Source of the DNA: Sphagnum compactum
Taxonomy: Eukaryota > Bryophyta > Sphagnopsida > Sphagnales
NCBI GenBank assembly: GCA_965153455.1
Contig: OZ234496.1
Location: forward strand, 2,480,001 to 2,544,000
DNA: 64,000 nt
Direction of reading: 5' to 3'
Position numbers and translations under genes: made by a program. The notes under the pieces are model-generated. The model searched no databases, had not been told where the DNA came from, and saw only the letters and a list, made by a program, of their open reading frames with translations. Positions 47,415 through 58,796 of this stretch are shown piece after piece. Positions within the stretch are counted from its first letter, which is position 1. Every line of letters starts with the position of its first letter.

Positions 47415-47910
47415 TTTTTATACATTATATTATTGATAATTTCATTAATTTCAACTTATAAGTTGTTGACACATGTCATCAACTAGGTTAGCTTAAAAGC
47501 CTAATTTAGGTTATTAGGTGGGCCACTTAGAGTCTACTTAGTAGGTTATGTAAGATGGGAATATTCAATCAATTTATCACTATTGACCATAACCCATGTC
47601 ATATGTGAGAATTGATCCTTGAATTCCAAGGATGGATATCAACTCCTTTACCACAAAGCTAACCCACTTTTTGTGGCAATATAAGAATGTGCATTCTATT
47701 TACCTTACTTGTTTTAAAACATTGCACAAAACATCATTTTTCATATTTGATATCTTATTGATATTTTGTCCAATTGACAAGATTTAAGATTTAACCTCAA
47801 AGTTTTTTCAATAATGTAGAGAACTATATATTTTTTTCAAAAATGTAAACTAAATTGAAAAGCAAAATATTTGAATTTTGTTATTGAATAACATTTCAAT
47901 GACCATTCCT
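47415..47910 (-). repeat. ~500-bp repeat with tRNA-like head, copy 2
   Basis: Colinear with 43195-43710 in the same orientation. The minus strand reads TTAGCTTTGTGGTAAAGGAG (A-box-like) and AAGGATCAATTC (degenerate B box), which is closer to a tRNA head than copy 1. Confidence 0.65.
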
Positions 47911-49180
47911 TGGAAAACTTAATTCAAGCACATGATTTATAAATGGAAAAAAACATCGTGGATAATATAATAACAAATAAAATTATATATTTTGTATCTT
48001 AAGCCTTCATTTGGTTCTAAAAATATATTATACAATTTTTCTTTTGAATATCATTGTTTTAGCAATAGAATTTAATTTAGATGTGTGATATACAATTTAT
48101 TCACATATAATATTTATAAATGGATATAAATAAATGTTTTAACTATTTCTGCACCATTTAATCGACCTGCAGAATAAATATGGAAAGAGATGATGCTCAG
48201 ATGAAATGAAGCGGCTAAAAAAAAGAAAAAAAAATAAATATATATATATATATATATCTATTTTCCCCCCTTGACATATTTCGATTGCCTTTGTGTTGCC
48301 TAGAAAGGGTGCCAGCTCTCTACCCATTATTCGTGAAGTTGCCAAGTGGAGTATCCCCGTTATTGAAAACAAAGCCAAGATAGTATAATAAGAGATCATA
48401 TATTAACCATATTATTTTTGATGTAAAAGACTAATCTAAAAATTCGTTTTAACTTTTAAAATATTTTTTAATGTCTTATAATTAATTGATTTTGTGGAAC
48501 TATTAATGTTATTACTTTTACATTTATATATTATAAGTTTTACCTAAAATTATGATAAAATTTTTATGTAAAAATAAATTATATATTTTTCACCTCTCAA
48601 ATTCCTATATGACTTTTAAAGTTATATAATATATTTTCTCTTATAATATATCATAATTGTATCAAAAATTTATATATATGATACATAATTTAGTCACATA
48701 TAATTTTTATAAATGCCTTTTGTGAAAGAAAGTCGTCACATCACAACATAGCCTCAATTTGATGAAATTAAGAACATGGTCCAATGGTGGTTTGTACATA
48801 ATCATGTACACATGTTAATGAAAGAAAATTTAAAATGATGTCCATAATAGTAATTCATGGGACGTTAGATGAAATTGGTTGGGATTTTTAAATTTTCAAT
48901 GGCAAGGCTAATATTTGATCCTTGTTATTAAATGCTAATAAGTTACATCATGATTTTATTGGATGAATTAATAGCACAATTTGATCAATGATCATGGAAT
49001 GACTTTGAAAATAAACAAGGAACTTGAAAGTGTTCATAAATTCATAAATAATTCTTAAAAAACAAAAAAAATGAGCTGCAAGTTGGGTTTGAGTTTTAAA
49101 TCCTTTTGTCTCTCTAAGGGAAAAAAAGGGTGCAAAAAAAATGATTTTTTTTTTTAATTCACTCAATACTTGGTGCTGGA
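47911..49180. other. AT-rich DNA upstream of the trihelix region
   Basis: (TA)n at 48236-48257, no gene recognised. Confidence 0.45.
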
Positions 49181-49184
49181 TTTC

Positions 49185-49512
49185 TAGCATCTTGGCAAGG
49201 ACTTTTTTTCCCTCATCCAAAGAAAAGGATGAAGAGAGAATCCTTGGCAAGGCAAATTTTCTATCATCCACAAGAAGCTCAAAAAAAAGATTGGCAAGAA
49301 TTTTCTTATCAACCACAGGAAGAAGAGGTGATGAACCATGAAAAAAACTCATCCAGGGAAGTGGTTTTTCCCCCTCATCCATCCACAAGGAAAAGGTTAT
49401 GAATACAAATACTTGGCACCTCATTCTTTTTTACTGATCCACAAGAAGAGCGGGCGATGAACAGAAAGAATACTCGCAACGAGTTTTCTTTATCATCCAC
49501 GAGGAGAGATGC
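49185..49512. repeat. Degenerate ~50-65-bp tandem repeat upstream of the trihelix gene
   Basis: Five or six units share a TTGGCAAG/TGGCAAGA head, TTTTCTTATC and a (C)ATCCACAAGAAG or ATCAACCACAGGAAG core followed by GATGAA. They end about 830 bp before the trihelix start codon. Confidence 0.65.
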
Positions 49513-50275
49513 TACATCAAATAATTTCCTTCTTCCGTTTGCACTCCGGGCTCTTCTTCTTCGTCTGCATTACTTGTAGACTGTGTGCCATTTGCTTCGT
49601 TCTTTTTACTCTCTCTCAGCATTTGAGTTTTTGTCGTTGCATTTTTGGCTGTGGACAGCAGATCTCGAACTTCTGTGTAGAGGTTTTCGTTGCTTTTTTT
49701 GTTTTTTGTTTTTTCTTGAGGGTTTTTCTTTTGCCCTCACTTTCCTCTCTGGTTTTTCTCTAGCTCTGTGTTAGAGATAGTTGTTCTCGGAGATTTTCAA
49801 CTCCTGTCAGCAGCTTTCTGGGTTGCAAAAACAGAGGGATGAGGTATAAAGATCACCACCTCGTGGAAAAGGATCACACAACGTGGAGAGGAAGGTGATT
49901 TCAGAGTGTTTTGCTATGTAGTCGATCCAAGCAGTGTTACAGGAACGTGCTGGCATTTGAAGGGAGATGGAGATGACAGGGGCTTTGGTTTCGACAAGAC
50001 AAGAGAGAAAACTCTGTCTCCCGTAGCATACTAAGAGGTTTCGACTCCTGTTACCATTAAGAATATAAATTTTCATCAGTTTGCTGCAATGGAGTTTAAG
50101 TTTTTTTCTCATGGTGTGAGAGCTTGTGTTATCGAGATCGCTTCTGTTCCCAGTGATAGGGAAAAATTCAAACAGAGGTATGTAAAGGGCATAAGAGGCG
50201 CATCTGATCTTCAGTGGACGTGGAGTAGAGCAGCAGCAGGATTTGACGAGATGAATGAGCCAGAGTGAATTAGGG

Positions 50276-50284
50276 TTAGGGTTT
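50276..50284 (+). promoter_or_regulatory. Telo-box-like element upstream of the trihelix start
   Basis: TTAGGGTTT (reverse complement AAACCCTAA) lies in TTAGGGTTAGGGTTTC, about 60 bp before the ATG at 50344. Telo boxes in this position are common in plant growth and translation genes. Function here is inference. Confidence 0.5.
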
Positions 50285-50343
50285 CAGGAGAAAGGAGGGG
50301 TTGTAGGAAGCTGAATGTGAAGGTAGCAGTGTTTAGTAGAGAC

Positions 50344-51417
50344 ATGGAGCAGGCAGCAGCAAATCGGCCTGCAATGGAAGCAAGTCTTCCGAATTCAGAT
50401 ATAGAACAAACTCGTACTGGCTATGTGGCACCTGCATATGGTCGGAATGCTTATGGAGCAGAGAGGCAGGTGGCATATGCAAGAGAAGGCTTTTCTAGAG
50501 AAGCCCAAAGCTTTCCTCCTCCCTATGTAGACAGAAGCAGCTACCCTCATCATGATGGTTATCCTCGAGATGGTGCACAAAAAGATGTGGAGGTTTTCCA
50601 TAGAGACAGCAGGTCAATGCATGAGTCAATGAGAGATGATGACACTGGCAACAAGAAGCAGAAAGGTGCTGACTGGTGGCATGAATCACAAGGGAGTGAA
50701 CAACCATCTGAAGCTCCAAAAGACATGGCACCCACTGTTAATTCTCATGCTGCCCCTGCTGTGCCTTCATTTGGAGGAATTGACTTGCCAGGCATATTAT
50801 TACAAAGCCAGATGTTGGGAGTGGAATGTCAGGCAGGGAGCATGGAGGAGGGAGAATGTGGAGGCAGCAGTGGAGGAGGAGTAGGGATTGGAGAAGAAGG
50901 AGATGATGGTGATGGAGATGGGAAGGAGCGACCTGACAAAGAGGGGTGTGCAAAAAAGAAGAGGGCAGAAATGTGGCAAGATGCTGAAATGGATGCACTG
51001 GTGAGGGCATACCGAGAGGTTCATATGAAGCTGGCAGCAGCAGGGAAGAAAGGGAAGCAGGTCTTTAAGTCAGCCACTGACAAGTGGAAAGAAGTTCAGA
51101 CCTTGCTGTTTAATGAAGGTGTAGACCGGCAGCCTAAAGAGATTGAGCGCAAGTGGTCCAATCTCTCTACTGCCTTCAAGCAGATTGCTGACTGGAATAA
51201 GAAGGTTGGGCGCCCTAACTACTGGGAGCTGGATGAGACTCTGAAGAAGGAGAAGACCAAGGCCAAAGAACTGCCTGCCACATTTCGTGTTCAGCTCTTT
51301 GATACCATGGCAGAATTTCTTGGTGATCGGGTTGGAACTCACCGCAGCCGCTCACCTGCTCCTTCTCACATGACCCTACCTGGGCTGGTCTGTGCTGTCA
51401 ACACCTCAGGTATGTGA
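50344..51417 (+). CDS. Trihelix (Myb/SANT-like) DNA-binding protein; may be the 5' exon of a trihelix-NMNAT fusion
   Basis: Probable nuclear DNA-binding protein. From the first ATG (50344) the frame has a low-complexity N terminus, a Gly/Glu/Asp-rich stretch at about 170-200 and a basic patch CAKKKRAEM. A trihelix domain follows at about 204-296 with spaced tryptophans: MWQDAEMDALVRAYREVHMK, DKWKEVQTLL, RKWSNLSTAFKQIADWNKK and NYWEL. A further helix is TFRVQLFDTMAEFLGDR. Read straight on, the frame stops at 51415-51417 (357 residues). However, CTCAG|GTATGT at 51409/51410 is a near-consensus donor in phase 1, so the exon probably continues elsewhere. The acceptor at 51857/51858, which opens the first NMNAT exon, is in the matching phase. 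Alternative: a stand-alone gene ending in a separate last exon or at the TGA. Confidence 0.8.
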   Translation: MEQAAANRPAMEASLPNSDIEQTRTGYVAPAYGRNAYGAERQVAYAREGFSREAQSFPPPYVDRSSYPHHDGYPRDGAQKDVEVFHRDSRSMHESMRDDDTGNKKQKGADWWHESQGSEQPSEAPKDMAPTVNSHAAPAVPSFGGIDLPGILLQSQMLGVECQAGSMEEGECGGSSGGGVGIGEEGDDGDGDGKERPDKEGCAKKKRAEMWQDAEMDALVRAYREVHMKLAAAGKKGKQVFKSATDKWKEVQTLLFNEGVDRQPKEIERKWSNLSTAFKQIADWNKKVGRPNYWELDETLKKEKTKAKELPATFRVQLFDTMAEFLGDRVGTHRSRSPAPSHMTLPGLVCAVNTSGM

Positions 51418-51857
51418 AAGGTATTGCTAGACTGGAAGCAAATGTCCCAAGAATTGTCAATCTTGCATCTCATTTTTGTGGGATTAAAGTGCAGAGCAAG
51501 AGGACTGGTGCCTTTCTGTGTTGTGCTGCATATCCAATATATGCATTATGCAGGGAAAGTGGAAATTGAAGACTCATGAATTTGGATGTTGCTTAATCAC
51601 TTAGTGATAATAATCTGTAAATGCCCTTGCTGATGGCTGGCTGGATTTCATGCATACCCTTGTGAGCAATGATTTGTGGACCAAGGGTTTATGGACTTAG
51701 GGTTCAGTGGGAAAATTCTTGTCTAGCATAGAATTCCTGTAGTCCTGTAGAGGTACAGGTATTGATGGGAAGGATTAAGCAATCCAGCATGTGTTATATT
51801 AGTGCCAGGTCTGGAAGCTGTGGTGCTGAGCATAAGGGGGGTTGTAAGATTTTGCAG

Positions 51858-54110
51858 GTGGCCCAGGGGTGGTAGAGGTGACCTTGCCAATAGACAAGCT
51901 TTCTCTTCATGCACCACCAATGGACACGTATCAGTATGTCATGCTTACTTATGTACCTGGATTGCATTTCTTGTCTCTGACCATCCATGCAGATGTGCCA
52001 CATTCCCATTCCTTCAATATTTCCTTGGTTTATGGTGTTCTGCAGCCATATTTTTGACTGTTGAGCTTGTGTTTCTATATGCATATGGTAGGGTACTGTA
52101 TCTGGACTTACCAAAGTTGGGTTGTAGGAAACACGTGCGTGTGGTGCTGGTATCCACAGGCAGTTTCAATCCACCAACTTACATGCATCTTCGCATGTTT
52201 GGTCTGCCACCTCTCCTGCTTCCCACCTGCCTTTCCTTTTTGCCACCAATTTTTTTTGTTACAAATGTACTCCTGTTAGAGTCCTGTAAGTTTCTGGTGG
52301 GTTCAGTATTCCATTGGTTGTAAACCACAGAAACCTTGCTGTCAGCAGTCTGTGTCCAGGATGAACAAAGTTAGTCCCAGGAATTGCACCTGTTGCATAC
52401 CAACTACCTCTTTTGGGACCTGTGCTTTACCATATTTCCATGTGGGTTGAGTGCAATTTGTATGATTCTGGATATGTGATAGGTCTGTGACTGATATTTT
52501 AGTTTGGATGGTACAGAGCTGGCAAGAGATGCTCTGCTAAACGAGGGATATTATCTGCTGGGAGGTTATATGTCACCTGTTGGTGATGCCTATGACAAAA
52601 AGGTGGTTCCCTTTCCTTGGCCTTCTTCTGAGAGTACAGTTGTATACTGCTAAGATTTGACTGCCCTTGTGGGATAGCTGGATCGTATTCTATGATTGCA
52701 ATGTGATATTAAAAAGATGGAATTCTTGGGGTGTACTGATGAGTATCCTTGGATATGTTGCCAAGGGTTTGGCTCCAGCAGAGCATCGGATCAAGATGTG
52801 CCAGCTGGCAACTCAGGACTCACCATTTGTGATGGTAGACCCTTGGGAGGTGAGTCCAATCCCACCAGGCATAAAGTATGATGGATTGGCTTCTGCAAAA
52901 ATGGACTTTGATTTATTGAGATCAAGCTGACAAGCCTCTGGAATGGTGAAGTAGGCAAAGCAGAGCAGTTATCAACGCACACTCACTGTGCTCAGCCGAG
53001 TGGAGGCTGCAGTCAATTCTCATGGCTTTGCAGCTCAAGGTATCTTGCAACTTTCTTCCCTGTTGAATGCTGGTGTTTTGAGGACACTAAAAAGAGTAAG
53101 CAATGATAGCAGTTTGCAATGAGAGTTAAAGCTCTGAAACTCCGCATGGAATCTGGAGGGTTGTTTGTGCAGAAAAGGTGAAGGTGATGCTGCTATGTGG
53201 CACTGACCTGCTGCAGTCTGTGACAAAGCCTGGTGTTTGGCTTCCCGAGCAGGTATAGTTTTTCTCTTCCACTTTTTCAACCTGCATTAGAACTTTCTAC
53301 CAGGTCTATATTGTCATTTTGGACTCTTTGAATTGATTGTATGAGAAAGCTGGGTTCTTTGCAGCAACATGTCTGAAGTCTCATATGATCATGTAATCTT
53401 GTTGACTAGTGTCTTTCCTTTTCAGTCTGCATTGGGATTGTTTGACCAGTTTAGGTTCCCCTAATGTGATAGGGCTAAAGTAAGAATGAGTTCTGCAGGT
53501 GAGAGCACTGCTGCAGGAGCATGGTGTGGTATGTATTTGCAGAAGTGGCCAGGATACACGTCAACTACTCTTTGAACATGATATTCTTTTCAACAACCGA
53601 GTAAGTTTACCTGTGTTCCTGCCATGTTTTTGTGTTGGCAAACAAGGTTATAAAATTACATGTGCTAGAGGCTGATTGCACTTCAATCTATTACTTAGAA
53701 CTGAGTTTGGTATTGTTCTTTCCTCGGAGTGTGAAGTCTAGTTTACTTCTAGAGATCATACTGCATAAGGACTTTCATGCGAGCAAATTTGTCTTATGAA
53801 TGATGTACTGTCTGGGCTGCAGAGGCAAATTATGATTGTGGATGAGCTTATTCACAATGATGTTAGTTCCACAAAAGTCAGGTACCCTCAGTACCCTCTA
53901 GGTTTACTGTCCCCTTTTATGCTGAGCTTGGACATGGAGGAGAGGTCTGAGAGACTGGGAAACAGGGGATACAATTGACTTGATTGTGTGCATGACAGGA
54001 GAAACATCACAAGGGGGTTATCAGTGAAGTACTTGATAGCAGACAGTGTGATCAACTACATCAAAACACACCAACTGTACACCACCAACCCTGTAGCTCA
54101 TCAAGCCTGA
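51858..54110 (+). CDS. NMNAT: Nicotinamide/nicotinate mononucleotide adenylyltransferase, 9 coding exons
   Basis: Joins NMN or NaMN with ATP to make NAD+ or NaAD, the key step of NAD synthesis. Exons: 51858-51927, 52128-52201, 52517-52602, 52766-52849, 52955-53039, 53173-53252, 53499-53600, 53823-53881, 53999-54110. Every junction is GT..AG and in phase. Motifs: VVLVSTGSFNPPTYMHLRMF (nucleotidyltransferase T-x-x-H), GGYMSPVGDAYDKKGLAPAE, FVMVDPWE, SSYQRTLTVLSRVEAA, VMLLCGTDLLQS, GVWLPEQVRALLQEHGVVCI and DVSSTKVRRNITRGLSVKYL. The first exon encodes VEVTLPIDKLSLHAPPMDT, the usual plant N terminus, but the expected initiator position is GTA (Val), and the only ATG in it is 51920. Either translation starts there, or an upstream exon supplies the start. 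Joined to the trihelix exon the frame is open for 605 residues. Confidence 0.92.
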
Positions 54111-55827
54111 CAAGCACACTATCTTTGAGCAATACAAAGTTCTCTGAACACTGAGCAACTTTTTGTACAATCAATGAGCTTTGCATGCATTTATTGCATG
54201 TTGTTCAGCAGAAATACCTGTGTTAGGACCTAATCAAGTAGGCCATGGACTCACATTGTTTTTTGGCCACATAGTGGTCCAACTAAGAAAACAGATGTAG
54301 CATAGAAGGTGATACAGATTTGGAAATGTTCTTCAATACTAAAACATATGTTAGTTCATGGAAGGACCTATCGCTGTAAACTGTTTTCAGAGGACATCTC
54401 TAGTCTGTTTCACATAAAGGCCTGATTTGTTGGACAAGGTCCAAGCTGGTGCAGAACTCTTGTCCATGATTTAAGCTTGGTCTAATGATGAGGTTGCCTG
54501 GCCAGCAGTGATGTCAGCTCTCCTTTGGTTGGAATGTGCCTTTTGACCCCTTGATCAGATTTCCAACTTTGACTTCACTCTCCATTTTCATGACTGGAGA
54601 ATGGCATGATGAGCTTGAGTATGACTGTGTATGGATCCTTACTTTTTCATGAATCTGGGAGCTTTATGCATGTATTCAATATCACTTCCACTGGTCCCCT
54701 AATCTCAGCAGAAGAGGGCTGCTGTGTCAAACAGCAAATGACATCAATCTCTTTACTTTTGATTGTTAAGAGTGTACATTTAACAGGCTTTTCTTTCAGT
54801 GGTGCAGATCTTTAAGAAGAAAACCGTTGCTCATTGGTAGCAGAAGACCTTTGAAGAAGTGCCCACTGATTCACAAGTGATTTGAGGCCTTTGTAACACA
54901 ATGGTGTGAAACCATGGTGGACATCAGAAGTTACAGAAACCAACATTTGGCGTAATTACTGACCTTCACTTTAGGTTGCTTGCAATTCATTAGCATACAC
55001 AAAGGCAGTTTTGCTAGTGTCAGTTATTATTGTAATAGCACTCTACAAAAACGTGGATTATCAGCCCTATTGCAATCCTATCATTGTTGTTGGCATCAAT
55101 CAAATTGTTCATCTGTACTAATGTCATTAGTCATGCTCATGTACCACCATCATATCATGAGCTTTGTGAACTGTTTTGTGCTTCAGCATGGAGCATATGC
55201 TGGCTTCTAGATTCTAGTCTTTGGAAATCTGTTGACACATAAGACTTGAAAGATGATGATCACCTTAGTCTTGTGGACTTTCTAGCTGTATCTAGAGCAA
55301 ATCTGTGGTATGTTATAGACAATTGTAGCGTACTGGTGGCAGTAATAGAATGGTGAGTGTACAAAAATCTTCTTTGGCTTTGAAGTGGCTGCAGTTCAGG
55401 GCCATGTTTACACATGCTCTACAGCAAAGCAAAGTGGTGTTTGATTCTACATTTATTAAATGAATGTTGGCTCTTGCTTGATCAGACCACAAAATAATTT
55501 CCCACTCTTGTGTGCTGTGTTGGACATCAGTATCTTGTTAAAACATCTGGGTGCTCATCTTGCTCCTCCTGATACGCATACTTTGTTTTCCCATCCTGAT
55601 CACTGCACTCTCTTGGTGGAGAGAAGGTGATCTCTGGAAACACATCTTGTTCCTGCTAGTGGAGGATTGAATTGATGCCAAAAGCTTGATGATAATTGCC
55701 AGCTGCTGAAGCCTGGACTTCTTGGTGTTTAGTATTGACTGCTGTAGTGTTGCTTGTCATTGCATTGTCCATTGGAGATCTCAATTGGCCATTGAAGGTG
55801 TTGAAAGCAGTTGGATTTTGTGCCTGA
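54111..55827. other. Convergent 3' intergenic region
   Basis: Between the NMNAT stop (+) and the USP-like stop (-). I searched the minus strand for kinase motifs (HRDLK.., DFG) that the USP family would predict and saw none. No gene recognised. Confidence 0.5.
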
Positions 55828-57720
55828 TCATGAGCTTGTTGTGGGTGATGAGTTTGAGTTGTGGCGTGAGCCCATTGAGCTCTTGAGCCTCCCCCAGAGC
55901 GAAGAAGATACAGAGGAAGAAGGGGGAGATGACAAAGGAGGAACTGCACTGCTGATGGTAGGCTGCTCCAATGTCTTGGTTGGAGAGTCAACTGAGGAGT
56001 AAGAGCTCAATTGTGAAGCCATGGAAACTGATGTCTGGAGGGATTGATTAGGCAGGCATATGGTCTCTACTGACCGTCCATCACTCTTCATGCGCACCAC
56101 ATTCTGAGATGTAAGATACTCTGTGAAGTACTTTCTGTCATTTATGGTGTTCCTGGATATGCAAATCGTGATTATGATCACCATGTTCATGATCATGATC
56201 AGAGGCCAGGTCACCATGTTTATGAGCAGAGACCAACATCCTAGTTCATTACTTTGAGTGCACATTTGAATCCTTCCCACAAGGCTAAAATCTATTCATG
56301 TAGTACCTACCCACAAGATGTCTGCATTTCTCGCTACATCTCTCTCAAGTAATGTGGTTAGTATTGGAGCTATGATTTCAAGAATCAGTTGACGCAAAAA
56401 GCAACAATAAAGAGAAAGTAATCCATGGTAGCCAAATTTGATCCAACCGAGAGCCTCTTCTTTACACCTCCAGGTTCTATTTACTTTAGGAGGTGCCCCT
56501 GATATGGTTGCAGCATCAAGAGAACTCTTGGTTGTTCACCCAAGTACTTTTGCCAACCCTAGGTGCACTCTGTTAAACGCATTGTGAAGACTGAGAGGGA
56601 GAGAAGAGAGAGAGAAGAGAGAGAGATTGACTACTTACTTCTCGAAGATGACCCATGTTGCATTGATAGCTGTGATTTCACGCACAATCACAGATTTTGC
56701 TACAGATCCTGGTGCTATTTGGACCTCCAATTTGATCTGCAGGAATTGACAAAGCCCAGGATGGATTCAGATCACAGGTCTCAGAGACAAGTACTAGAGA
56801 TGGTGGAGGATTCGATCAATCAATCAATTCATTCAGTAGGAGTGATGTTGCCATCATGAAGGTGATGGGATTGATTCCTGATTCAGGACTGATGTTGCCA
56901 CCATGACTTCAGGTGGTGGTGGTGTTGGTGAATTCCTCCTCAGCCAAGAAAGCTTTCTCTCATGTAAGCTTTCGAGAGATTTGCAATGAAATTTTTTCCT
57001 ACCGCTGGCTGTAAAACACTTTTGTAGAGAGAGAGAGAGAGAGCTTCATGATGATGTTTTGATTTCTATCGCTGCAGTTTGTACCTTCCTCTTTTGACAA
57101 GCTTGACGTCGTCCTGTTTCCTTGATCTTGTACTCAATCGCATCCAGTTTCTCAGACGTGGTCATCACTAAACATGCTTCATTCACTCCGATGAAGCGCT
57201 CCAAATCCGCTACCATTTTATGCCCCACTGCAGGAAGAAAAAATTCATCTCAGAAGAAGAACTTCTTGTAACATGGACACAAATCCAAAGAGATGGAAAA
57301 GCAGCTGCATGAGGTAGATGGGTGGGTGGCGGGTCATGGTAATTGATCTGTGGAGACTCACGCACTTGGGCTCATAATATGTTGAAGATAAGCAAGCACC
57401 GTGATCTCGTCGCCTTCTTTGCATACTTCAGACATCGCCCAATCCAACGCAGTTATGGACGGCTTCTTCTCTGCATCCAATACCACCACCACTTTGCTGC
57501 TTGCTGCTGCTGCTGTCTCCGCTGCGTGATCGGCCGCATGACCCGGAGCTCGGCCCTCAGTTTCTTCTTCGATCTCACATGACGCCGCCGCTCTAGTAGG
57601 TTCGGAATTGAACGTCGACAGCTTCATGGGTAGCGTGTGACGATCCTGTATTGAAAGCTTGGAAAGGAGCTGGGGCTGGTGGGGCTCAGATCGCGGGGGA
57701 GGGGAGATCGGGGGCAACAT
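55828..57720 (-). CDS. USP-domain protein related to plant USP-kinases (no kinase domain seen), 4 exons
   Basis: Exons: 57720-57366, 57227-57085, 56736-56639, 56152-55828, in phase, 306 residues. The universal-stress-protein-like fold is indicated by KVVVVLDAEKKPSITALDWA, EGDEITVLAYLQHIMSP then GHKMV, and EVQIAPGSVAKSVIVREITA then INATWVIFEK. Next comes DRKYFTEYLTSQNVVRMKSDGRSVE. These match the N-terminal half of plant receptor-like cytoplasmic kinases with a USP domain. After a Ser/Pro-rich tail (SSPPSSSVSSS) the frame stops, and no kinase exon is visible in the 1.7 kb before NMNAT. It could be a kinase-less paralog, a truncated gene, or have a missed 3' exon. The donor at 57365 (GTGCGT) was chosen over GTGAGT four bases downstream because only the former keeps phase. 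Start 57720; 57627 is possible. Confidence 0.75.
56592..56630. repeat. (GA)n-rich tract in an intron of the USP-like gene
   Basis: GAGAGGGAGAGAAGAGAGAG and related text, adjacent to the donor of exon 3. A second (GA)n lies at 57027-57042 in the preceding intron. Confidence 0.8.
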
Positions 57721-57904
57721 GTCTAGAAAACAAAAATTCACTCAAGAACTTAGCAAGCTGCTTGCTGAAGTCGATTGTTTCATCAGCAAGCTACAAGCCT
57801 GCAACCCCTCTTGGAAACAGATCTATCAAGAAACACGAGACAAGAACTTATACTACAAGCTGCATGTGGCCGGGCAGTCGATCCTCAAACACTACGCTCT
57901 GTAG
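57719..57904 (+). CDS. Small divergent ORF, 61 residues, uncertain
   Basis: It opens at the ATG on the opposite strand of the USP-like start: CATG at 57718-57721 serves both. The peptide is polar and probably helical (QELSKLLAEVDCFISKLQ) with KHYAL at the end. I recognise no family. It may be chance; there is no splice or codon evidence beyond the open frame. Confidence 0.2.
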   Translation: MSRKQKFTQELSKLLAEVDCFISKLQACNPSWKQIYQETRDKNLYYKLHVAGQSILKHYAL

Positions 57905-58293
57905 CTCTCTTGTATGAAAACAAAAGAAAACAAATTCTACGCGGTTGATCTCAAGCTGAGCAAATAGAACTTCAAAAAACAACTACTTAGATTACAGCTT
58001 AGGAACCTTCTTTGGGTCGACGACCAGCTGCTGGACCCACAAAAAGATTGTGAGAAGACGGAAAGGGAAAAAAGATCAATGTAATCTCATGGTCCTGGTC
58101 CTGCAGCATTCGCTGCTGCTACGACGATGACCAACGTCCAGAGTTAGCACTAATTTCTGTCAATCTAGCTGGTGCACACTTGATCGATCTTCGGCTAGTT
58201 TTTAGTCTTCGACTCTAGACTGCTCCTTGATTCTCTGGAGATCCGTTTGCAGCTGCTCAGCTCAGGTGTATTTGCTGTGAAGATAGGATCTGT

Positions 58294-58541
58294 GAAGAAG
58301 AAGAAGAAGAAGAAGAAGAGAAAAAAAGGAAGGTGGATTTGGTGCGTCAGTCTTGCTGTGCTCCACAAGGAGCAGAGCAGCATCCATCCGCAAGCGAGGA
58401 TCTTGCAAAGAGTTCCATGGCATATTCCGAGGGGAAGGACGGAGAGGCGCCGCCATAGTAGGGGGGTGATGGGGGGGGGATTGGGCTGTTGTGGGTTATG
58501 AGCAAAAGCTGAAGAAGAAGAAGAAGAAGAAGAAGAAGAAG
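58294..58541. repeat. Two (GAA)n microsatellites
   Basis: GAA runs at 58294-58319 and 58511-58541, 570-820 bp upstream of the USP-like start on the other strand. Confidence 0.85.
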
Positions 58542-58796
58542 CTGCTCTTTCTCTTTTCTTCTTTCTGCCAGAAATTTTTGACTGCCCTTACTTTAAAAAA
58601 ACAGAATCACCATTTTTCAAGTGGGTCAATTCTCTTTTCTCGCATGAGAACCGCCGGTTATAATGAGGTTTTGAGCTGAAAAGTTTCTCGAAGGAGGAGG
58701 AGGAGGAGGAGGATAGTTTTGGATGTATCTACTAGTGTTTAGACTTAGTAGAGGGAGGTTTGTAGTTTCCATGCAGGGAGGTGCTTTCAAATGCAT

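Noticed and set aside
43195-47910. LTR retrotransposon with ~500-bp LTRs
   Set aside because: No gag/pol coding sequence between the copies, no TG..CA ends, and tRNA-like boxes inside the repeats.
51802-52323. 173-codon frame spanning two NMNAT exons and introns
   Set aside because: It reads through introns; only the piece from 52128 to 52201 is in the NMNAT frame and conserved.
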